Source of the DNA: Desulfotomaculum nigrificans DSM 574
GTDB lineage: Bacteria; Bacillota; Desulfotomaculia; Desulfotomaculales; Desulfotomaculaceae
NCBI RefSeq assembly: GCF_000189755.2
Contig: NZ_KI912183.1
Coordinates: 932,257-996,256, forward strand
Direction: 5' to 3'
Length of the DNA stretch: 64,000 nt
Every line of letters starts with the position of its first letter. Position 1 is the stretch's first letter. Of the stretch, positions 36,146 to 44,798 are shown piece after piece. Position numbers and translations under genes: made by a program. A model generated the notes under the pieces. It ran no database searches. It saw only the letters and a program-made list of their open reading frames with translations, and was not told the origin of the DNA.

Positions 36146-36385
36146 TTATTTTTCTTCTTCAATCATCTTTTTAATATCGGCTTTGTTTGGCACCCGACCA
36201 GACATTTTAACTTTACCGTTAATCACCAGGCCTGGCGTGAGCATCACGCCATACTGCACGATCTGAGCAATGTCCTCCACCTTCTCTACATTGGCGGATA
36301 CATTGATTTCGGACAACACTTCACGCACCAGCTTATCCAATTCTTTGCACTTCTGGCAGCCGGTTCCCAACACTTTAATTTCCAT
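36146..36385 (-). CDS. Small thioredoxin-like redox protein
   Basis: A 79-residue thioredoxin-fold protein with active site GTGCQKCKE (CxxC) and the cis-proline region MLTPGLVINGKV. This short, redox-active-disulfide family commonly accompanies permease and ArsR genes. It is divergent from thioredoxin reductase, which is its likely reductant. The dyad operator lies between them. Confidence 0.9.
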   Translation of the reverse strand: MEIKVLGTGCQKCKELDKLVREVLSEINVSANVEKVEDIAQIVQYGVMLTPGLVINGKVKMSGRVPNKADIKKMIEEEK

Positions 36386-36426
36386 TAACTTTTGCCTCCT
36401 TTGAAGTTAAAATATCTTAACATAAA

Positions 36427-36455
36427 TTGATTATATTTTCATTTGCTAATATAAT
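36427..36455. promoter_or_regulatory. Divergent promoter with perfect dyad operator
   Basis: ATTATATT (36430-36437) and AATATAAT (36448-36455) form a perfect inverted repeat with 10-nt spacing. On the plus strand TTGATT (36427-36432), 17 nt and TATAAT (36450-36455) form the thioredoxin reductase promoter. The thioredoxin-like gene reads the other way. Confidence 0.75.
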
Positions 36456-36530
36456 AACATTGTATTATTAAATTTGGCAATGATTATTCTTTCCCTTTCT
36501 AAATTAAATTACCAAACGGAGGTAGTTACG

Positions 36531-37451
36531 ATGCAAGAGAAGGAACTGGTGATAATTGGCGGCGGTCCTGCAGGCTATACAGCGGGCCTCTATGCAGCAA
36601 GGGCAGATATAAATGCGATCCTCTTTGAACGGGGGATGCCCGGCGGCCAAGCTGCCACCACCGAATGGCTGGAAAATTACCCTGGTTTTCCTGGTGGCAT
36701 TGGTGGCATTGATCTAGCCATGAAAATGGATGAGCAAGCCCGCTCCTTTGGTCTGGAAGTAGTGACAGCCGATGTGGAAAAGCTGGAGCGGGCTGGGGAA
36801 GTGTTTATTGTTCACACCACCCAGGGGCCAGTGCAGACCAAAGCAGTCATTTTGGCCACCGGTGCCAGCCCGCAGGTTCTCGGTGTGAAAGGCGAGAGCA
36901 AATTCCACGGGCGGGGAGTTTCCTACTGTGCCACCTGCGACGGTGCTTTCTTCCGAGATAAAACCGTAGCGGTGGTGGGTGGCGGCGATGCCGCTGTGGA
37001 GGAAGCCCTGTTTTTAACCAAGTTTGCTGCCAAAGTCTATCTCATCCACCGCCGGGGGGAATTAAGAGCTACCAAGTTGATTCAAAAGCGGGCAATGGAT
37101 AACCCCAAAATCGAATTCCTCTGGCATTCAGTGGTGGAAGAAATCGTAGGAGACCAGAAGGTCGAGGCCGTGAAAGTGAACCAGGTACCAAGCGGCGAAT
37201 TGCAGACCGTAGCTGTGGATGGCGTGTTTATCTATGTGGGCACCAGAGCCAACTCCGGCCTGGTACAAGATTTGGTGCAGACCGATGAGCGGGGCTATAT
37301 TATCACTGATGAGCAAATGGCCACCAGTATCCCCGGATTGTTCATCGCTGGTGATGTACGCCGCAAGCCCCTGCGCCAAGTGGTTACCGCTGTGGCCGAT
37401 GGTGCCATTGCTGCAATGGAAGTGGAAAAGTATCTGGCCCTCAAGGAGTAA
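36531..37451 (+). CDS. trxB: Thioredoxin reductase
   Basis: A 306-residue FAD/NAD(P)H pyridine-nucleotide disulfide reductase. The FAD motif is IIGGGPAGYTAG, the redox-active CATC lies in SYCATCDGAFF, and the NAD(P) motif is VVGGGDAAVEEA. It should reduce the neighbouring thioredoxin-like protein, which could supply electrons for arsenic chemistry. ATG 36531 follows GGAGG at 8 nt. Confidence 0.95.
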   Translation: MQEKELVIIGGGPAGYTAGLYAARADINAILFERGMPGGQAATTEWLENYPGFPGGIGGIDLAMKMDEQARSFGLEVVTADVEKLERAGEVFIVHTTQGPVQTKAVILATGASPQVLGVKGESKFHGRGVSYCATCDGAFFRDKTVAVVGGGDAAVEEALFLTKFAAKVYLIHRRGELRATKLIQKRAMDNPKIEFLWHSVVEEIVGDQKVEAVKVNQVPSGELQTVAVDGVFIYVGTRANSGLVQDLVQTDERGYIITDEQMATSIPGLFIAGDVRRKPLRQVVTAVADGAIAAMEVEKYLALKE

Positions 37452-37463
37452 TATGGAGAATTA

Positions 37464-37506
37464 AACAGCCAGTGAAATGTATCGTTCGCTTCACTGGCTG
37501 TTTTTC
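37464..37506 (+). terminator. Terminator of trxB
   Basis: AACAGCCAGTGAA (37464-37476) pairs perfectly with TTCACTGGCTGTT (37490-37502) and is followed by T-rich sequence. Confidence 0.92.
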
Positions 37507-37513
37507 TTTATCC

Positions 37514-37777
37514 CTACAGCGTGAGCCCCGGCACCCTGATGTCGGCGGCCGTACCCCTTATATGATACGAATTAGGGACACCACCCACCGCCCAGTTGTG
37601 GGCCGGGCAGCGGTAGCCGGAGTTAACAATCACAGGAGCTCCGACCAATCACCGCAGGTTTTCCAGTTTCTCCGCCAACCGGGAGTGGACTATTACCATA
37701 CCACAGCAGCGGCAGGCGAACTCATCTTCTGAAAAATGCCCGGCCAGTTTACGATTTGCTGCCTTCCTGGCTTCCAT
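37514..37777 (-). pseudogene. Peptidase M15-like remnant with in-frame TGA
   Basis: The minus-strand frame from ATG 37777 encodes a peptidase M15_3-type murein endopeptidase fragment: FSEDEFACRCCG, HSRLAEKLENLR, then TGA at 37649-37651, then VIVNSGYRCPAHNWAVGG and YHIRGTAADIRVPG. The zinc ligands H and D of this motif are kept, but the frame stops at the trxB terminator and lacks the last third with the final histidines. A nonsense change (CGA to TGA) explains the internal stop. Confidence 0.75.
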
Positions 37778-37930
37778 TATGGATGCCACCTCGCAATCAT
37801 TATTTAATTAAATCACTTACCTCATTGATATCGATGTTGCTCTGCTTGGCGATGATTAAGCTCAGCAGGTTGATACTTTTCTGTCCCTGATGGTGGGCTC
37901 CAGCCTGATTAACAGGTAACCCGCCACCAC

Positions 37931-38086
37931 CATGGTTAACTTACCCCTGGTGGAAAGAAAGGCAATACTCAACCAGGTGCTGGGGAACAGTTCCTCTGTC
38001 ACCAAGATAGATTGGATTGACAGCAAGGGTCTGGGGCCCTGTGGCAAGCTGTTAAAGGATTGTAAAAAAATACGTAACACTCATTA
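37931..38086 (+). pseudogene. Possible ATP-dependent DNA ligase fragment
   Basis: A 51-codon frame starting NLPLVERKAILNQVL resembles the segment before motif IV of ATP-dependent DNA ligases (LxLPLxERKxxL). The rest of any ligase is missing. The similarity is short, so the assignment is weak. Confidence 0.3.
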
Positions 38087-38111
38087 GAGAAAAAAAATAA
38101 AATGAATACTG

Positions 38112-38321
38112 TTAAGTATCATCAGTAAAAGTAAATATTTCTTCAATAGATACATTAAATATTTTTGCAATATCATAAGCCAACTTAAGAGAAGGATTAT
38201 ATCTTCCGGCTTCCAAATGTACTATTGTCTCTCGTCTTACACCTACCAGTCTAGCTAATTCATCTTGGGATAGATTTGCCTGAATGCGATATTTTTTTAA
38301 ATTTGTTATTAACTTTGCCAT
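38112..38321 (-). CDS. XRE-family helix-turn-helix regulator
   Basis: A 69-residue Cro/C1-type DNA-binding protein: KKYRIQANLSQDELARLVGV and RRETIVHLEAGRYNPS form the helix-turn-helix. Its ATG is two bases inside the end of the preceding membrane-protein frame, so the two were translationally coupled. Small XRE regulators of this type pair with short membrane proteins. Intact. Confidence 0.87.
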   Translation of the reverse strand: MAKLITNLKKYRIQANLSQDELARLVGVRRETIVHLEAGRYNPSLKLAYDIAKIFNVSIEEIFTFTDDT

Positions 38322-38322
38322 T

Positions 38323-38565
38323 TTATACACCGTGAGCTTCAAAAATTTGGAAAAGAAAAGTAAAACTGATTAAAAGTACAGCAAATAGCCCATCAATAAC
38401 TGAGAAAATAATATTTTGAGATATACTTAACTCTTTTAGTATTACCACTGTAGCAAAACCAGCAATAGAAATAAAAAAGCATATGAGACCGCTTTTTGCA
38501 ATGTTTCTATAAAATCTTTCATCTGTAGGGGTGTTATATCCAGCTAACCAAGCACCTTGCCTTCG
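38323..38565 (-). pseudogene. Truncated small membrane protein (DUF3784-like)
   Basis: The frame ending at the XRE gene encodes LAGYNTPTDERFYRNIAKSG followed by two membrane helices (ICFFISIAGFATVVIL and VIDGLFAVLLISFTFLF). The LAGYNT motif resembles DUF3784-type proteins. The start is missing: a stop lies a few codons upstream of the homology and no binding site is present. Confidence 0.55.
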
Positions 38566-38616
38566 TGGTTATGGCCGAGCTGCCTACTGCCAGCCTACTA
38601 CATGGTGTGGGACATT

Positions 38617-40815
38617 CTATAGTTGGATGGAAAAATTGCTTTTAAGTTTGGCTTGGTGCCAAGGTACGGTCCTAATCTCTTCAAGGTTTCCGGTGGGCCT
38701 GCCGAAATAATAACCTTGCCCACAATTTATCTTGAGGTCCCGTAACATATTCGCTATGCTCTCATTCTCCACACACTCTGCAATGGTTTTTTTACCAAAG
38801 GCATGAGCCACTTTATTCATAGCATAAACCAGTGTGAAATGTGCAGGATTGCTGTCGATGTTTTTAACAAAAGAGCCGTCTATTTTAATGTAGTCTACCG
38901 AAAGGTTAAGCAGATAAGAAAAGGAAGAAAAACCAATACCAAAGTCATCCAGGGCAAAACGGCAGCCAATCTTCTGTAGCTTATGGAGCCATCTCTCGGT
39001 GACAGCCAAGTCCTTTATGGCTGAGGTTTCGGTTATTTCAAAACCCATCCTGCTTGGATCAACTCCGCTGTTTAAAATATCCTCTTCAATACAAACTAAT
39101 AAACCTTTATTTAACAGACTAACAGCAGATAAGTTTACAAATATCTTAATTTCTGGGACTTCGGATAATTTCCTTAATGCAGCTTGTATCACCCAATGGT
39201 CAATCTCCGCCATTAGACCAAAGCGTTCGGCAACAGGTATAAATTCACCTGGTGATAAAATCTTATTATCATCATCCAGTAACCGGACCAGGGCTTCATA
39301 ATGTAGGATTTCTCCTTTATTCAAACTAACTATCGGTTGATAGTATAAAACTAACCGGTCTTCCCTAAGGGCTTGTTTGATTGCTTTAATTTGGTGATTT
39401 ATTTTAATGAATTCTAGTGAAGCGTCTTCATTATGATGAATATAAGCTACCCTGTTGCGGCCCTCTTCTTTGGCTTTATAAAGGGCTATATCCGCTTTGG
39501 AAAGAATTTTCTGGTAGTCTAAGGTACCATCTATTAAGACAATACCGATACTAATAGACAGGTTAAGCCTGGTAGAACCAACAATAACTTCGTTTTCATA
39601 GACTGCATTCCTAATTCTATCCGCCATGTCCAAAACTTCATTTTTCTCTATTCCTTCAATAATAATTGCAAATTCATCGCCGCCAAAACGAGCTACAAAA
39701 TCCCCTTCCCTAATATTTTTCTGAAGGATTTCTGTAAATTGAACTAATAATTTATCCCCTGCCGTATGTCCCATGGTATCGTTAACCAGCTTGAAATTGT
39801 CAATATCAATAAGCAGCAGGGCACTTTCCAGACCTGTTTTAGCTTTTTCCACAGCCAACCGAAGGGCTTCCTCCAAAGAGTAACGATTAGGGATATTGGT
39901 TAAAGAATCGTGAGTGGCAAGATATTGAAGTTTTTTCTCTGTTTTTTTTCGCTCATCGATATCGTCCATGATCCCCATGATATAATGTCCATCCTGTAAC
40001 GGGCGAAGTACTGCAGTTAAGGTAGCCCAGAAGGAGTTGCCGTTTTCCTGTTTTATGCGAACCTCCAGATTTTTGATATACCCCTTCCTTTGAATGATTT
40101 CTTTTAACTCTTCATTGCAAACCTCACAGAAACTGGCAAAGGATTTCTGCTGTAGCTCTTTAATTGATTCTACTCCCAAAAGCCTGAGGAAAGCGGGGTT
40201 GGCATCTAAAAAATAGTAATCCATGCCACAAATAAAAATCCCTACATCAAGATTATTCATGAGGTCGAAATATTTTATTTGCAAACTATTTTTTTCTTTT
40301 TTTCCAAATCCAATAATTTCCGATGGGTTTGGCAAGCTGCTATGGCATTAGAAAGCTGCGGTATAAGCCCTTCCAGGACGCCGGCTAGCCCTTGACTTGC
40401 AGCACCCTTATAAGTGAAAAAGAGCTGTAAAACAGTCTTACTGCCAATGGGCACCAAAAAAAACTTCTTTTTCATTGCCGGTAAATGGCATACAGTACTG
40501 AAGAAAATCTAAATCATCCTCGGTTTTAAGCAAGGGGGTACCCGCTTTCAGGCTATTCTCCAGGCTAACCTTTAAGTTTTTAGCGATAGTACTATAATCC
40601 ATTCCCCGGGTGAATGAGCCCACGGCACTTACCATAGTGGGTTCTTCATCCTCCAATAGCCAGACCAATCCCCGGTAAGCCTCCCCTTTTCTGACCACTG
40701 TCTCCAGAAACTTTTTCAGCATTTCATGAAGATCCAAACTACCGCCAATGGAGAGAGCTATTTCGTAGGACAGAGATAATTTTTTTGTCATATTAATTAT
40801 GTGTTTGTTCATCAT
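38617..40815 (-). pseudogene. GAF-PAS-GGDEF-EAL cyclic di-GMP enzyme broken by two homopolymer frameshifts
   Basis: ATG 40815 overlaps the stop of the FIST gene. The first frame encodes a GAF-like domain (SYEIALSIGGSLDLHEMLKK) until a T8 tract near 40456-40463; the homology continues in another frame (FFLVPIGSKTVLQLFF) until an A7-G-A7 tract near 40288-40302; the third frame then carries a PAS domain (about 25-120 of that frame), GGDEF (RFGGDEFAI, intact) and EAL (YEALVRL, intact). One base fewer at T8 and a compensating change at the A tract restore a single protein of about 730 residues. It could be a pseudogene, a slippage-controlled gene, or sequencing error; the GGDEF-EAL part alone could still be made from an internal start. 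Confidence 0.8.
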
Positions 40816-41927
40816 TACAGGACACCCACCACAGTTGACTTATTATAGAATTCAAGGTATCTGTCGCCGTTGGAGGCTATTTCCCCAAAACTTAGGAAAC
40901 CAAATAAAGGGATGTTGTCAGGAATATGCTCCCGAATAACCTTTAATTCTTTTTTAAAGTCCTCCCCCAAGAAAAGAACTCTGGATATACAATCCACCAG
41001 CAGAGTATGTCCGCCCCTTTTTCCTGTAAGTTCACGATACCTCTGGAAGGCCTGTTTAACAGCATCCCCCGCTGCACCAATTAACTGCGATTTGTCCCCG
41101 TGTAAGAGTACAATGATGGAATTCTGCGGTATTTCGCCTATTAGTATCATGGAGCCTTCCTCTTCGGCCTGGATAGCATCACGGACGACAATGCTGCCGT
41201 CCATCTTCACCATACCAAAGGGATAACTTTTGGCAATATCAAAAAAATTAGCTTTTTCTACAAGAACCTTTTCTTTCTCCAAAAGAATCTGCTGATAATA
41301 GGGAAAGGCCTTCTGCCAGTTGATTTCCTTTATCTCATTCCCTTTAGCACTGTTCACCACCAAAGGACCATACATCGGCTGCCAGCCGTGGCTGACACCC
41401 ACCCCTATGGAACTTTTCGCCCTCACAATGATAGCACCTTGATCAATACATTCTTCCTGAGAAAACAAGACATGTTTGTGTTGGTTATAAAGGCTCCCAG
41501 CTCCGCCTCCAATAAAGCCCCGCCGACTGCCGGAAGTTTCAAAGATATTGTTTAAAAATGCAGATATGTTGCCGGTTCGTCCATCCACTAATATAAGCAC
41601 TGAGTCGTTGGAGGCGACTGTTTCGCAAGGAAAACCTGAAAAATCATCTAATGATTTGATAACATCTAAGAGAATGGGCTGCTCTATACTGCAGCCAACC
41701 ACCCCTTCTGTATAATGAACATCTTCGAAAATGACTCCGGGAAAAATCCCACCGAAAACCAGCACATCAAAATCCTTGAACAAAGGACGAAGCATTTCAT
41801 AATCAAAAAAGGTGTTCTCTGCCACCATTAAAAGAATCCCACAGGTACCTTCTGCCTGCAGATCATTTAAAAAACTTCGCCAGCTTTCAAGACCCGAGGG
41901 TTTAAAAAAAACTGCTTTTGAAATCAT
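40815..41927 (-). CDS. FIST-domain sensory protein
   Basis: A 370-residue cytoplasmic protein with FIST N (about 25-215, with FGGIFPGVIF and RRGFIGGGAGSLYN) and FIST C (about 215-365) domains. FIST proteins are ligand-sensing inputs linked to signal-transduction enzymes. Its stop codon overlaps the start of the GAF-PAS-GGDEF-EAL gene (TAATG), so it should feed that cyclic di-GMP protein. ATG 41927 follows GGGGGG. Confidence 0.87.
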   Translation of the reverse strand: MISKAVFFKPSGLESWRSFLNDLQAEGTCGILLMVAENTFFDYEMLRPLFKDFDVLVFGGIFPGVIFEDVHYTEGVVGCSIEQPILLDVIKSLDDFSGFPCETVASNDSVLILVDGRTGNISAFLNNIFETSGSRRGFIGGGAGSLYNQHKHVLFSQEECIDQGAIIVRAKSSIGVGVSHGWQPMYGPLVVNSAKGNEIKEINWQKAFPYYQQILLEKEKVLVEKANFFDIAKSYPFGMVKMDGSIVVRDAIQAEEEGSMILIGEIPQNSIIVLLHGDKSQLIGAAGDAVKQAFQRYRELTGKRGGHTLLVDCISRVLFLGEDFKKELKVIREHIPDNIPLFGFLSFGEIASNGDRYLEFYNKSTVVGVL

Positions 41928-42536
41928 AAGTTACCCCCCGAAATACATCTATATGGAAAATAATTGAGTAATTTGCTATAAACTTGTTCTACAAACTTTT
42001 TAATTTTTCCTCCGACTATGACATTTTTCGGAGAGAATCTCCCTAAATCGGCAACAACTTCAAAGTTATGTAACTCAACTTTCGCACCTTAAAAATGGTG
42101 CTCAACCTTTGTAATTTCTATGTTCTTTGACAAAAATTTTACTATATTGACGAACAGACACCTTTCCGTTTTGGTAAAATGGAAGTGACCAAACTCCCCA
42201 AATCCCAATCTGTTCCGTTTACTACAAAGTGAACGAGGCTAAACAATGCCTGGGAAAGCGTTATTTACCGTTTTCTTAACTATCCGAGGCATGCTGACTC
42301 TTGGTTAGTCCGATGGTTTTAGCTTTGCCCCTGTAGATATTGCCTTTAGTTGGTATCTGGTTCTTGAGTGGAAAAGACGGCAGAACAATGATGATAGATA
42401 CTAGAAAAGAAAAATCATAATCAATTGTCAACTACAGCAATGGGATTGCCAGGCTGCCCAGTTATATCAAGGGCTTACTGGTTAATTTGAGCTGCCAAAG
42501 TTGAGTGAATTAAAATAGCAAACGGAGTGATCAAAT
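41928..42536. other. Intergenic region, about 600 bp, between FIST gene and buk
   Basis: No gene can be supported. The stretch contains several short broken frames and AT-rich promoter-like sequence near both genes. A minus-strand GCAAAGC motif near 42315 recalls part of a cyclic di-GMP riboswitch but the supporting stems are absent. It may hold an old remnant I cannot identify. Confidence 0.4.
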
Positions 42537-43601
42537 TTGCTGATACTGGCCATCAATCCCGGCTCAACCTCCACCAAAATTGCCTCTTTTCAAGCTGAAC
42601 AGTGTCTCTGGAAAGTAGTCATTAATCACCCCGATCATGATCTCCGTGCCTTCGACAAGATCAGTGACCAGTACCGCTACCGGATGGATGCTATTCTAAC
42701 TACCCTTCAGGAAAAAGGATGCCGGTTGGATGAATTCAGTGCCATTGTGGGCCGGGGAGGTCTACTGAAACCCTTGTCCGGTGGCACCTACCTGGTGGAT
42801 GAATACCTGGTGAACGAATCCCACAACGCCCCCGGCGGTGAACATGCCTCAAACCTGGGTGCCATTATTGCTTATCACCTGGCCCGGAGAGTTATGATCC
42901 CGGCTTATATTGTGGACCCGGTGTCTGTGGATGAAATGGAGCCGGTGGCCCGCCTGTCCGGCCACCCGGAGCTACCGCGTATCAGCCTGTCCCACGCCTT
43001 AAATATGAAGGCGGTAGCCCGCAAAGTAGCCAAAGACCTGGGTAAAACCTACCAGGAAGTGAACCTGGTGGTGGCCCACCTGGGCGGCGGCATTTCGGTG
43101 GCTTCCCACCGCAGGGGAAAAATGATTGACGTGAATAATGCCAATAACGAGAGGCCCTTCTCTCCGGAACGCAGTGGTACCCTGCCGTCAGCCCAGCTAG
43201 TTAAGTTATGTTATTCCGGCAAGTATACAGAAAAAGAATTGCTTACCAGCATACTCAAAGAGGGCGGCCTCTATGCTTATCTGGGCACCAGAGATACCCG
43301 AGAGGCGGAAAGACGGATGAACAACAGTGACCCTCAGGCACGACTTGTCCTGGAGGCCATGTGCTACCAGGTGGCCAAAGAAATCGGGGCCATGTCTGCC
43401 GTCTTAATGGGAGAAGTGGACCGCATTGTCCTAACCGGCGGTCTGGCTTATTCAGAATTTATTACTGGAGAAATTACCCGGCGGGTTGCCTTCATTGCGC
43501 CGGTGGTGGTGGTACCTGGTGAAGAAGAAATGGAGTCCCTCGCCCTGGGGGCCCTCAGGGTACTGAGAGGGGAAGAAAAAGCCCTCACCTATAATAAGTA
43601 A
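42537..43601 (+). CDS. buk: Butyrate kinase
   Basis: A 354-residue acetokinase-family enzyme making butyrate (or branched-chain acids) and ATP from the acyl phosphate. Motifs: INPGSTSTKIA at the N terminus, VGRGGLLKP, VAHLGGGISVASH, and VLTGGLAYS. TTG 42537 follows GGAG at good spacing. It is 38 nt upstream of the phosphotransbutyrylase gene. In this type of organism the pair may serve branched-chain amino acid degradation. Confidence 0.93.
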   Translation: MLILAINPGSTSTKIASFQAEQCLWKVVINHPDHDLRAFDKISDQYRYRMDAILTTLQEKGCRLDEFSAIVGRGGLLKPLSGGTYLVDEYLVNESHNAPGGEHASNLGAIIAYHLARRVMIPAYIVDPVSVDEMEPVARLSGHPELPRISLSHALNMKAVARKVAKDLGKTYQEVNLVVAHLGGGISVASHRRGKMIDVNNANNERPFSPERSGTLPSAQLVKLCYSGKYTEKELLTSILKEGGLYAYLGTRDTREAERRMNNSDPQARLVLEAMCYQVAKEIGAMSAVLMGEVDRIVLTGGLAYSEFITGEITRRVAFIAPVVVVPGEEEMESLALGALRVLRGEEKALTYNK

Positions 43602-43639
43602 GCTGCACACTCAATTTATGACGCGGGGAGTGTTAAGAA

Positions 43640-44587
43640 TTGCAATTTAAGAACTTCAAGCAGGTTTTGGATGTGGTTAAAGAACTACCCAGGGTGCGGG
43701 TCAGTGTGGCCAATGCCCAAGATGAAAAGGTACTATTAGCCCTTAAGAAAGCTGTGCAGGAAGGTTTTGTAGAACCTGTACTGGTGGGCTCCCGCAGTGA
43801 AATTGAACGGGTGGCCTGGGATGTCGGGTTTGACCTCAAAGGCGTGGATATTTTTGAAGCAGATGCACTGGTAGCCCCCGAACTGGCGGTAAAACTTGTC
43901 CGGGGCGGCAACTGCCAGGTGTTGATGAAGGGACTGGTGAACAGCAGTACCTTTCTGAAAGCAGTCCTCAATGGCGAGTGGGGACTACGTACAGGAAAAA
44001 TCTTAAGCCATATGGCCGTTTATGAAGTGCCGGGTTACGACCGACTGCTCTTTATGACCGACGGCGGGCTGAATATTTCGCCTGATATTGAAATGAAGAA
44101 GCAAATCTGCCAGAATGCCATTGATTTTGCCCATTCTCTGGGTATTACCCTACCCAAAGTGGCTATTCTTTCCGCCAATGAACAAGTCAGTCCCAAAATG
44201 CCGGTGACCCTGGAGGCCCAGCAGCTGGCCCAGATGGCCAAGAAAGGTGAAATCACCGGTGCCGTAGTTGACGGGCCCCTCGCCCTGGATATTGCCATTA
44301 ACAAGGAAGCTGCCGAGCACAAAGGCATTAAAAGCCCGGTGGCCGGTCAAGCAGATATTTTGTTGGTTCCCAACATTGAAGCGGGCAATATTCTGGGTAA
44401 AGCCATTATGTACTTTGCCGGCGGTGTAATGGCAGGCATCATTCTAGGTGCTGCCGCTCCCGTGGTACTGTCGTCCCGGGCCGACACACCCCAGGGTAAA
44501 CTAATGTCCCTGGCTCTGGCTTGCCTGGCCGGACACGGCATGAACAGGAAGGATTACAACTTTCGATGCGAACAAATAACCGGATAA
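43640..44587 (+). CDS. ptb: Phosphate butyryltransferase
   Basis: A 315-residue phosphotransacylase converting butyryl-CoA and phosphate to butyryl phosphate. Motifs include ADALVAPELAVKLV, VLMKGLVNSSTFLKAV and MTDGGLNISPD. It starts at TTG 43640 after GGGGAG. Order kinase-transferase is reversed relative to Clostridium acetobutylicum ptb-buk. It overlaps a truncated P-loop gene by 22 nt. Confidence 0.93.
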   Translation: MQFKNFKQVLDVVKELPRVRVSVANAQDEKVLLALKKAVQEGFVEPVLVGSRSEIERVAWDVGFDLKGVDIFEADALVAPELAVKLVRGGNCQVLMKGLVNSSTFLKAVLNGEWGLRTGKILSHMAVYEVPGYDRLLFMTDGGLNISPDIEMKKQICQNAIDFAHSLGITLPKVAILSANEQVSPKMPVTLEAQQLAQMAKKGEITGAVVDGPLALDIAINKEAAEHKGIKSPVAGQADILLVPNIEAGNILGKAIMYFAGGVMAGIILGAAAPVVLSSRADTPQGKLMSLALACLAGHGMNRKDYNFRCEQITG

Positions 44588-44691
44588 CCGTATTCGTTGG
44601 CAACTACGGCAGCGGAAAAACCGAATTAGCAATGAATTATGCTTTGGATCTGGCCAGCCAGGGGCGAAGATTGAGAAGATCGGTAGGTTAA
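44566..44691 (+). pseudogene. Truncated P-loop ATPase
   Basis: From ATG 44566 the frame encodes 41 residues with a Walker A motif, VFVGNYGSGKTELAMNYA, and then stops. The rest of an ATPase is missing. The start overlaps the ptb end, as expected for an operon partner that has been deleted. Confidence 0.7.
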
Positions 44692-44756
44692 GGCACAAAC
44701 ACACCGGAAAGTAAAACGTATAAATCGTACCGTACCATATTTATGAGCAGACTGTT

Positions 44757-44786
44757 TCGTGGACATACAAGTCCACGATTTTTTTT
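44757..44786 (+). terminator. Terminator of the buk-ptb operon
   Basis: TCGTGGAC (44757-44764) pairs perfectly with GTCCACGA (44771-44778), followed by T8. Confidence 0.93.
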
Positions 44787-44798
44787 GTGGCAGTTAAA

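Noticed and set aside
37649-37651. In-frame TGA in the M15 peptidase remnant as a second selenocysteine codon
   Set aside because: No SECIS-like hairpin follows, the position is not catalytic in the family, and the protein is truncated; a CGA to TGA nonsense change is simpler.
37931-38086. A real ATP-dependent DNA ligase gene
   Set aside because: Only a 15-residue similarity is present and no catalytic lysine motif is found nearby; kept only as a weak remnant.
42160-42330. Minus-strand GCAAAGC motif resembling a cyclic di-GMP riboswitch upstream of the FIST/GGDEF-EAL operon
   Set aside because: Only the short core matches; the flanking stem (P2) and the tetraloop-receptor pairing cannot be drawn, so it fails as a GEMM riboswitch.
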